DNA from: Phaeoceros laevis | Taxonomy: Eukaryota; Anthocerotophyta; Anthocerotopsida; Notothyladales | NCBI GenBank assembly: GCA_049999765.1 | Contig: JBNGIQ010009359.1 | Span: forward strand, 274,139 to 301,565 | Length of the DNA: 27,427 nt | Reading direction: 5' to 3' | Part shown: positions 19,942 through 27,427 of the stretch, piece by piece | Layout of the letters: each line of letters begins with the position of its first letter | How positions within the stretch are numbered: the stretch's first letter is position 1 | The notes under the pieces: model-generated | What the model saw: the letters and a program-made list of their open reading frames with translations, nothing else | The model's database searches: none | What the model was told of the DNA's origin: nothing | Made by a program: the position numbers and the translations under genes

Positions 19942-21203
19942 GCACCTTGCCCCTCTCACCATTTCATCATGCGTGCGGGGATGGGAGCCCCGGAGATGCA
20001 AGCAAGTTTGGTTCCTTGTTGTTGCTGCTGCTGCTGCTGGTGAGCTTTCTCCAATTAAGCTTCTCTTCGTGTGTACTTCCGTTGCGGTTACTCATTCCCT
20101 TTCCCTTTCCGTCGCCCCCGGACACATGGCATACGCATATTTTCTCTCTTTTTCCAGAAAATCCTTGTTAAATGTGGCGACTGGACGCTGAATTTAGAAG
20201 TACGAAACAAAACCAAATGCTCCTACACGGATCGAAGGTTATGCCCTCGTAATATCCTATGTTTCCCCAATTTGCTCGACTTGTGGTTGTGGGTCAATGA
20301 TATGAGCATAATCCCAGCTTGCATTTAGAATGTAAAAAGTGCACGCACCCAAATTAAAAGGCCCCGTCTAGACTACCTACCCGCATTGCCTGCTGTTGTG
20401 GCTGTCTCATGTGTGGCCGAGCAGGCGACACTTGACCTCGTTTTTACCATTCGGTAGTCGTCCAGTCTCAGAGTTACGCGTCTTTGACTGGACTGGGAAC
20501 TACCAGTCTTTCCGGTATTGCACTGCGGGGCGTAGAAAACTGGCTGTGGCGCACGTGGGCGGTGAAGCTACCGCTACGTGCCGGTCGCGCAGCCCGCCAG
20601 TCGGTCGGATCCCCAAAAGCATGTGAAAAGCGCCTTGCGTGAGCCTTTTTGGGGCGGCTTTTGTCATGCGGAGGGCCCCCTTTTTACATGCTGCTGCTGC
20701 CAAGGGGGTACTGTACGCGAAGAGGCAAGGGCCAAGGTTGACGCGGGGGGCCCATTTTTTTCTTTATCCCACTATTTTGCAATTCCGAAGTGGTGGTGGT
20801 GCAATGGTGATGCAAGCAAACCGGCAGGCACTGTGACAGGTGTGAGAGGTTGCGTCTATGGGTTCCTGTAGCGCTTTTGTTTGACTGCTGGAATAATTGA
20901 CTCCTGGGAAATTGCATCGTTCATCCACTAATTTAAACTAGATTGTTCGCTCTCTAATCGCCGCATGCTTCCCAGATATGTCCTAATTAGATCGACATTT
21001 ATTCCATTGGTGTAGCATGGGACAAAGACTTCTTAATCACGAGTGGGTTGAGCTAATCCCTAAGGTACAACCAAGACGAACAAGATGCAATATTAATGCT
21101 GGGGAGAACATTTTTGGCAAGTATTATTCCTTCCTTGTGCTTATCGTGTAAGTTATCTTGTAGGCCCATCCTTTGGGTAGTTTGTTCAGGTGGCTACCGT
21201 TAT

Positions 21204-21475
21204 GGAAGCATAAGCTCAAGGATGGGTGGTGATGAATGTCCAACATGGAAGCCACATGGTCATGGGTTTCTCTGGTTACATGTAATGCTTTTTAGTTTAT
21301 CTATTTCTCTATTTCAACCCTCTCCATCAAAAGTTTTTAGGAAGCATAAGCTCAAGGATACGTGGTGATGAATGTCCCAACATGGAAGCCACATGGTCAT
21401 GGGTTTCACTTGTTACATGTAATGCTTGTTAGTTTATCTATTTCTCTATTTCAACCCTCTCCATCAAAAGTATAG
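21204..21475. repeat. 136-bp tandem duplication
   Basis: The unit starts ggaagcataagctcaaggat at 21204 and 21340 and ends ccctctccatcaaaag with a few further bases. Only a handful of substitutions separate the copies, so it is recent. AT-rich DNA follows (21510-21570). No coding content is seen from 21476 to 22180. Confidence 0.95.
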
Positions 21476-22199
21476 AAACTAAACACTACACTGAGCCACT
21501 TAGGGCTGAAGAGAATAATGATATGATAAATTTTAATAATAAAAATTTTTAATATATATATTTATGAGTGCTGGTAAGCCTCCACGATGAAAAGAGGGGG
21601 TAGGGCTGAATTGTGGAGTGTTTTATTCAAACTCGAACTACATATAAGGGATATCCTATGTAAGAAAGAATGTAGGAAGAAGGACAACGATCATGAGAAG
21701 GAGAAGTGGCAAAGAAGGTGCAAAGATTTTGTATCACGATAAAATCGCCTTGCAATTTGCATCCCATATTGCGGGCGATACCAGACTGAATCCTATGTGC
21801 CCATGCTGTTGTAAGGTAATTGGCGAATCCGGTGCTTGTGGCGGGCTGTCTCTAACGTACTTCTATTATGAGCCGGGGACAAGAAGCGACGGTCCGGGGT
21901 GGGTGGGGACACGTTCTCGTGGCACGCGTGGGATCCGCCATGTGCCACCCACACCATCCATACTGACGGCGATGCGCATAGCGAAAGCAGCATGCATGAC
22001 GTCGACGCATGCCCCCGGCATCGCATGCCATGAGCCTATGATGGCAAGCTCGACGTAGGTACGTAGGTCCTTCGCCCAACGGTCCAATTGGGGCTCGGCC
22101 GAGCGCGCCTGCCTGGAGTCGAACCCCGCTGATTCGGGGCCCTGGCTGATAAAACGCGGCGTCCCTACCATCACGCCCACACTCCCAGCGTGAAAGACT

Positions 22200-23199
22200 C
22201 CGTCGGCGGTGCACCACCGAGACGGGGCGGAATCCCGGATCGGCCATTGCCGCTGCTCTGCTGCCCGCCGAAACGGAAACCATTGGGGGGGTGCGGGCAG
22301 CCCGAGCGGGCTGCCCGAGGTGCCCGTGGGCAGTCAACAAAGGACGAGGGTCCGCAGGGCACCGCGTTATAGCTCCGCTGGCGTTCTACTCCTTTTCTCT
22401 TTTCTTCCTCTCCCTTCCTTCCTCATCACAGACCCGGACTTGGCCCTCGCTCTCCTCGCGGGCCATTCCCTCCTCATCGCCCGCAGGAGGCTTCGCAGGG
22501 AGCCTCAGCGCCGACACAGCTCTTCCGGCGGCCAGTGGCCAGCCAGCCGCTTCTCTTCCAGAGCGAGCCATCCGGCGCTGCCCTGCCCCTGCATACCTCT
22601 GCCTCTTTCCTTGCTTCCACAGCCAGCGGTGCCGCTGCCTTTGTGCTCTTAAGCCTCTCCTCCATCCTTCGCTCTTTAGCGTGAGCAGTGGCGGTGCGGC
22701 CAGAGTCGGGGTGAGAGCGCCTGTTGCTGTTGTTGTGCCCGGCTGTGCCACGCTTCCTTTTCCGCTTCCCTGCCCTGGCCTGCGGATCGGTGGCGGGATA
22801 GAGCCGCGCAGGACTCGCCTGCCCCAGCGGGACCACAGGGATCTGCAGCGCGGCCGAGAGACGTGCCGGGACTGCGGCTGAGTGATGGTGTGTTCCTGCG
22901 GCTGCTGGCAGGCCTGAATTCATGTCCTGAAGGCTGCCTTTTGCCACGTTGCGGCCGCATGCATCGCTGCCGGTGCCGGTGATCAGCGGCAAATGTGATA
23001 GCGGACCCAGAGCGCATCTGTGAGGGTTTGCTTTCTTGCAGGTGCGCACTTCTTCAAGAAGAGATTGTGGTGCGGTGTTAGGCGGAAGCGGTAGGCGGTG
23101 AGGCAGGCAGGCATAGCCGCATCCTCCGTCTTGAAGAAGGAGACTGCTTTGGCCCTTTGTTGCAAGGAGGGAGCCCAACAGAGCCGTATTTCGAAGAAG
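22200..23199 (+). promoter_or_regulatory. Promoter and leader region of the A20/AN1 gene
   Basis: GC-rich sequence with a long pyrimidine tract (22380-22435) precedes the zinc-finger gene. A strong splice acceptor (tgctttcttgcag, ending 23041) lies 158 bp before the ATG, with donor-like GTGAGC near 22680 and GTGAGA near 22711. A 5' UTR intron is common in this gene family, so one is likely here. The exact transcription start is not visible. Confidence 0.5.
22796..22861 (+). repeat. Leader block shared with SYF2 (copy 2)
   Basis: It matches 14771-14836 at about 85%. Here it lies about 340 bp before the ATG, probably in the leader or its intron. Confidence 0.85.
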
Positions 23200-23751
23200 A
23201 TGGCTCAGGAAAGCTGGAAGCGCGACCAGGAGGAGACAGGGTGCCAGCCCCCGGAAGGGCCTGTGCTCTGCGCTAACAACTGCGGCTTCTTTGGGAGCGC
23301 CACGACCATGAATCTTTGCAGTCAGTGCTACAAGAGCCACGTCCTGAAGCAGTCTAAGGCGAGTGCCGTCAAGGTGGCCATGGAGAAGACTGTGGTCGGC
23401 GACTTCCTCATGCCCAGGGCAGATCAGGCAGAAAGGCAGTTGCAGCACCCGGAGGTTCCTGCCGTTGCGGCGGTGGCTACTGCAATATCTGTTGCCGTTG
23501 AAGGGAGCGTGGCTGCTGTGGCTGCAGTCGCTGCCGGCCCCTCGCAACCTCAACAACAGCCTAACCGCTGTTTTTCGTGCAAGAAGCGCGTGGGCTTGAC
23601 CGGCTTCAAGTGTCGGTGCGGCAACACCTTCTGCTCGCTTCACCGGTATTCGGACAAGCACAGTTGCTCTTTTGACTACAAGACGGCGGGGCGAGACGCC
23701 ATCGCCAAGGCCAACCCGGTGGTGAAGGCCGACAAGATCGACAAGATTTGA
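23200..23751 (+). CDS. SAP: A20/AN1 zinc-finger stress-associated protein (SAP)
   Basis: Plant SAPs bind ubiquitin and/or act as E3 ligases in abiotic stress responses. This intronless frame gives 183 residues, typical for the family. The A20 finger has C24, C28, C40 and C43 (spacing C-x3-C-x11-C-x2-C) inside PPEGPVLCANNCGFFGSATT. The AN1 finger has C124, C127, C138, C140, C145, H148, H154 and C156, with all ligands present. The C-terminus DYKTAGRDAIAKANPVVKAD followed by KIDKI is the canonical family tail. Between the fingers is an alanine/valine-rich linker (about 86-112), probably disordered. Start ATG 23200 is chosen because the A20 domain begins soon after and the sequence upstream in frame has no family similarity. 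Its leader shares a block with SYF2. Confidence 0.96.
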   Translation: MAQESWKRDQEETGCQPPEGPVLCANNCGFFGSATTMNLCSQCYKSHVLKQSKASAVKVAMEKTVVGDFLMPRADQAERQLQHPEVPAVAAVATAISVAVEGSVAAVAAVAAGPSQPQQQPNRCFSCKKRVGLTGFKCRCGNTFCSLHRYSDKHSCSFDYKTAGRDAIAKANPVVKADKIDKI

Positions 23752-23759
23752 CCATGCAC

Positions 23760-25600
23760 TCCCCGTAGCACCTGTACTTCTTATAGGTAGGCTTAGTACT
23801 TCAAAGAGATGAAGCTGCTATCGGAGGTGAGGTGACTTTTTTAACATTCCAAGGAAACCGAATTCAGGTCCAGTAGCATGCATGCTTATTCATGGTTCCT
23901 TGGCAGGAAAATGGAGACCTCATGCTAGTTTTCTTGCTTCTAACGATGATCCTGCATCGTGACATAGATTGAAAGCTGTGATGTGTAAGTATCCGTAATC
24001 CACGATTTTTTGGTGGGCCTTGTACAGCACCCCGTTTATGAGATGAATCTCTCCTCTTCTTCCAGGATGTCTCACTATCTCTGGCTTCTGCTGAAGTGCT
24101 TTTTGCTGTGAGGGGTGGATGGATGCATGTGGGGGATGGATTATTATCGTTTACCTGTGCTCCTGATGGCTCTGATGGTGCATTTGCCATCCCCGCTTTA
24201 TCACTGGATTGTATCCCAGCCAGTCCCTTCAACAGCGTGCTCTCCTGCGGCACTATCTGGATAGATGGCCCCTGTGCTCCCTCATGGTGACTAGTCCAGC
24301 TCCTGGTATGTAGTCCCCATGAGCTAGCAGGCCTGGCCGGGCTTGGCCGTTTCTTTCTCTTCACTCTGCCTATGACAGACATTTCTGTGGAGCAAATGTC
24401 AGTTTCTCCTCTCTGCCTGCACCAGGTGGCTGGCTGGCAGGCACTTTGCAAGGCATGCATTATGCCATGTCAACCACATAGTGTATGTTGGCCTTCAGGA
24501 GCGGATCCCGAATCGATGGTGTGACTCTTCTGCAAAGGATGTGATGATGGGTCGGCTGTGCACGAAGATGCCGCCGTAGTCTCACTCTCTATCGTATACC
24601 GCATCCGTCATCTGTTGTGTTATGGTAGGTAGGGGTATCTGTTACCGAGCCTTGTCGCAGGAACAGAGGAAGGAGGCTTGACATATCAAATTTCCTACAT
24701 GGCCATGTATATGCTTGCCTCTTGCCCAATGTATGATTCCTTAGCTCAAGCCAGAACTTGATGCTCGATGACATGCTGGTAGCAAGCGATCAGTGGTAGG
24801 AAACTTGTGCCTTCGGCTGCTTCTGCAGGATATCATCCCTGACAAGAGTCAAGTCGACTCTAGTGCTGTACCTTTGTATGCATCTATCTTTGTCCATTGA
24901 AAAAGCTGCCTACATTTTTAGACTTGGTCGTTTCTTTAGGCACTTGTTCTTACTTGCTTGCCTGGCCTCTATTGAGGTGGCGTCCCCGTGACAGAGAGGA
25001 ACGCTGTAAACGGAATGCTTGCCCTTCTGCCCCTTCGGACTTGGTGCAAGCCCGCCACTGCACTGGAGCGTACTGGGATGCATACCCTTCAGCGGCACTC
25101 AGCACTCATCACTCTGCCAACAGCAGTCTGTCGCGCCGTACAGTCAGGGAATGTATGTGTGACCCAATCGCGCGGGGCCACTGCCACTGACAGTCACTGC
25201 CAGTTGCCCCCTATCCCGCCCGTCTCGCTTTGCTTGCCCTTTGAGTCTCGTAGATCTGCAATTCAGCCTTACTTGGGCGAAAAGACAGCCACCCCGACTG
25301 GACCGTTCCAGCCCAACCCGCACTAGACGTGGGCGGGTCTCCGTCTTATAGCGCCGTTCCACCTGGCGCTCCCCAAACCCTTCGACCCGTTGAGCGTTTG
25401 AGCCGAGCAAAGCTTCCACACCCAAGTGCACTTTTCGTTCGGACTGACACTTGGGGCACGCCGAATCTGGCCTGTCAAGAAACAGGCTGTTCGGGCCCGA
25501 GGCCCCGGAAGCTGCTCCATAGCAGTGCATTTCGCATCTTCTAATCCCCGACCGTCGTAGGATATGTATGGTAGTCTAGTGACTTAGTCTAGACATGGAC
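23760..25600. other. 3' flank of the A20/AN1 gene; no further gene recognised
   Basis: It probably begins with the 3' UTR. Short frames on both strands match no family known to me. No AATAAA was noticed near the stop codon. Confidence 0.45.
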
Positions 25601-25683
25601 ATTCATGAGAAAGAATGCAGACACCTTGTGATCGATGGGCATTATCCCATCTTTTTCCTACTATTTGTAGGGAGAGTATACTG

Positions 25684-25827
25684 AAATTTATTCATTCATT
25701 CATTCATTTGCATGAGAGTAAACTAAAACTACTTTTTTCGGAACTTACATTCACTCATTCATTCATTCATTCATTCATTCATTCATTCGCACGAGAGTAA
25801 ACTAAAACTATTTTTTTCGGAACTTAG
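25684..25827. repeat. Duplicated unit with (ATTC)n microsatellites
   Basis: Two consecutive units each contain a run of attc (about 25688-25707 and 25755-25788), then (g/c)a(t/c)gagagtaaactaaaact and ttttttcggaactta. The second has the longer microsatellite, so the array grew after the unit was duplicated. Confidence 0.9.
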
Positions 25828-26008
25828 GACATTCTTTACAGCAGACAATAAGAGTCAAAAAGCATACCTTAGTTGTGGAAACGCGTTTCGGGCTTCACCG
25901 AAACGTGTTTCAAACGTACAGTGCGTTTGCAATGCGCCCGAAACGCACGGGATGGGATGACATTAATTAAAAGTTCTTGAAGTATAAAAAAATTTTATTA
26001 CTTCCTTC

Positions 26009-26175
26009 GAGGAGGAGGGCGCAGGCTGTTGGAGGAGGAGCGCCCTCCTCCAGCCTGTGCCCTCCTCCAGCCCGCGCCTCCTCCTCGCCCGCCTCCTCCG
26101 TGCCCTCCTCAACACCTCCTCCTCACCCTTCGCGCCCTCCTCCGTGCCCTCCTCCGCGCCCTCCTCCTCGCCCTT
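26009..26175. repeat. CTCCTC-rich minisatellite with a hairpin at its left end
   Basis: From about 26040 to 26175 irregular units of 10-13 bp such as gccctcctccgc repeat. At 26011-26070 the purine-rich arm gaggagggcgcaggctg plus ttggaggagg faces ccctcctccagcctgtgccc plus tcctc, giving an almost complementary stem with a loop of about 4 nt. The open frame across it is a proline/serine low-complexity artefact. Confidence 0.85.
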
Positions 26176-26895
26176 TTTTCTACGAAATTGAAGTCATGAC
26201 TACCTGGCATACCATAATATAAAATTATGAATCAGGGCATACCCCCACTTCCAAAACAGATGGCTAAAAAAGTTTGAATGCACCGAAACGTGGTGAAATG
26301 TACGTACGTTTTGCAATAGGCCGCAACTAGGGAGCATTCATGGGAGCTAAAAAGGGCTCTTAAATAGTTTCTACTCTACTATCATGCACGAATGAGGGAA
26401 TCTTGCAGTAAATTCCTTAGTTACGGGAAACGTGTTTCCTCTAGCGAAGAAACGCAAGAAACGTGTTTCCAAGTTTCAAGGGCGTTTTCAGAATAATGCC
26501 ACGAGCTTAATAAAGTAACGCGCGAAACGCCATGCATGGCAAAACGGAAACGCTTTTCTCAAAAAAAGGGCCATGTGAGTTACTTGAAGTCGCGTGACTT
26601 GGGAAGTCCCACGACTTTAAGCAAGCCATGCTTGATCCTGGCGTCGCGCTCCCCAGATCGCCTCCCCGGATCGCCTGATCCCGGCGTCACGCCATGCCTG
26701 GGTGCGCTCCCCAGTTGCCGCTCCGCCTCCCACTCCAGCCACTCCACTTATGCCCTATACCAGGGATGGCCACAGCCTGGTGCCGGTCCCGATGCTACCC
26801 TCGAGGCAGCCTGTGAGCAGCAACAGCGCGTCCTCCAGAGTCTTCACCACCAACTGCGCGCTTCGTTCAGAATACTAGGATGGGGGACGCCCAAG

Positions 26896-27030
26896 TAATT
26901 CGATTCAAGTAGTTTGCCCTTTCAAGTTTCTAACTGTCCGCTCCCATGCGTCCATCATCTCAGTAGTGATTCGACTAGTTTGATTCCAAGTAGTTTGCCC
27001 TTTCAAGTTTCTAGCTGCCCGCCCCTATGC
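26896..27030. repeat. 81-bp spaced direct repeat
   Basis: caagtagtttgccctttcaa and the following gtttcta(a/g)ctg occur at about 26905 and 26986, with further similarity to cc(c)atgc. Confidence 0.85.
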
Positions 27031-27217
27031 CGTGTGCTACGTTATTACTTAAATCTTAAAATTTTAAAATACAATAAAAAGGAGCCTAGTCCCGTTTCCT
27101 TGAGACACTGGCAAAAATAAAGAAACGTGCACAAACGCGTTTCCGTTGCCGCCGTTCCTTAAGCCGCGGTAACTAAGGTAAATTCATATGATGTGGCACT
27201 CTTGTGTCCCTTTTAAA

Positions 27218-27345
27218 AATCGGCAATGTATACGACAAATTGTGCCACACTATTGCCCCGAACATCACACGCCTAGTCCGAGGAATGTCACACACCTATT
27301 AGCGACCAGCGATGTATGCGACAAATTGTGTGATACTATCATTCA
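27218..27345. repeat. 86-bp spaced direct repeat
   Basis: (a/g)atgtat(a/g)cgacaaattgtg occurs at 27225 and 27311 with related flanks, again a short direct duplication. Confidence 0.7.
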
Positions 27346-27379
27346 CCTAGTAGCAACTAAGATGGTACCAACCAATTTA

Positions 27380-27380
27380 A

Positions 27381-27427
<47 letters not shown>
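27380..27427. repeat. (TAG)n microsatellite running off the window
   Basis: An uninterrupted run of about 15 TAG/AGT units ends the window; its full length is unknown. Confidence 0.97.

Larger units (their letters stand above)
17940..21200. other. Gene-poor stretch with simple repeats
   Basis: No protein family is recognisable. Contents noted: five AATC units at 18981-19000, a GC-rich hairpin at 19869-19941, a GTT/GCT trinucleotide run at about 20016-20039, and GC-rich ggcccggcccggccc near 18525. The longer open frames (e.g. 19586-20191) lie in GC-biased sequence and look incidental. Confidence 0.5.
25866..27180. mobile_element. Possible non-autonomous element rich in GAAACGYGTTTC palindromes
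   Basis: The left edge accttagttgtggaaacgcg (25866) resembles the reverse complement of the right edge, which reads accttagttaccgcgg and later ggaaacgcgttt (27180 back to 27133). An internal copy of ccttagttacgggaaacg lies at 26416. The palindrome GAAACG(C/T)GTTTC occurs at 25878, 25900, 26427 and 26458, and AAACGCGTTT at 27133. I found no convincing target-site duplication and no transposase, so the element boundaries are inference. Confidence 0.35.

Noticed and set aside
19586-20191. 201-residue plus-strand open frame
   Set aside because: It covers a GC-rich hairpin and trinucleotide repeats, shows low-complexity composition and matches no family.
21510-21570. AT-rich stretch as a replication origin or matrix attachment site
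   Set aside because: Base composition alone is not enough; no specific motif was seen.
22084-22160. tRNA-like gttcgactcc on the minus strand
   Set aside because: The flanking bases do not form a proper T stem, and no acceptor, D or anticodon arm could be placed.
22474-23661. Long 395-residue minus-strand open frame
   Set aside because: It runs antisense through the A20/AN1 coding region and its GC-rich leader, has no recognisable domain, and is explained as a shadow of the zinc-finger gene.
25977-26222. Proline-rich 81-residue open frame
   Set aside because: It is the translation of the CTCCTC minisatellite; periodic DNA explains the composition.
27380-27427. TAG run as a CRISPR-like or telomere-like array
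   Set aside because: It is a plain trinucleotide microsatellite without spacers and not a plant telomere repeat (TTTAGGG).

Overview
The window is nuclear DNA from a land plant. The evidence is spliced genes with GT-AG introns of roughly 95-400 bp, an A20/AN1 stress-associated protein, a BTL-type mitochondrial adenine nucleotide carrier, an F-box gene, a decayed PLS-type PPR gene and a partial LTR-retrotransposon. A fern, lycophyte, bryophyte or gymnosperm seems plausible, but I cannot fix the species from sequence alone. Two 10-N gaps show this is a draft assembly.

Layout, left to right. 1-180 is a partial minus-strand LTR. 432-492 is a near-perfect hairpin. 850-2251 is an F-box gene broken by an assembly gap, a 1-nt frameshift and the absence of an ATG; a short second F-box fragment lies near 2745-2840. 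2900-5700 has no recognisable gene but holds the second gap and a 22-bp tandem repeat. 5702-6492 holds exons of an unrecognised protein gene with an in-frame stop. 7568-9700 is a set of nested direct duplications without recognisable coding content.

10007-14443 is gene-rich: BTL3-like carrier (minus, four exons), exons of a coiled-coil protein (plus, 12800-13330) and a TMEM128-like four-TM protein (minus, four exons). The TMEM128-like gene is divergent from SYF2 (plus, four exons, 14851-16195), a spliceosome-associated factor. A decayed PPR gene (about 16790-17740) follows. Fragments of SYF2 exon 1 (11842-11958, inverted) and exon 4 (about 17780-17905) flank the intact SYF2 gene.

17940-22180 is gene-poor with simple repeats and a 136-bp tandem duplication. 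The A20/AN1 gene (CDS 23200-23751) has a GC-rich leader containing a block of about 66 bp that also occurs just upstream of the SYF2 start codon. From 23760 to the end there is no recognisable gene: ATTC microsatellites, a CTCCTC-rich minisatellite with a hairpin, a cluster of GAAACG(C/T)GTTTC palindromes inside what may be a non-autonomous element, and a terminal TAG microsatellite.

The genes are unrelated housekeeping or stress functions and do not form one pathway. The most distinctive features are the many short direct tandem duplications (three with exactly 37-bp spacing), the local scattering of SYF2 exon pieces, and the leader block shared by SYF2 and the zinc-finger gene.
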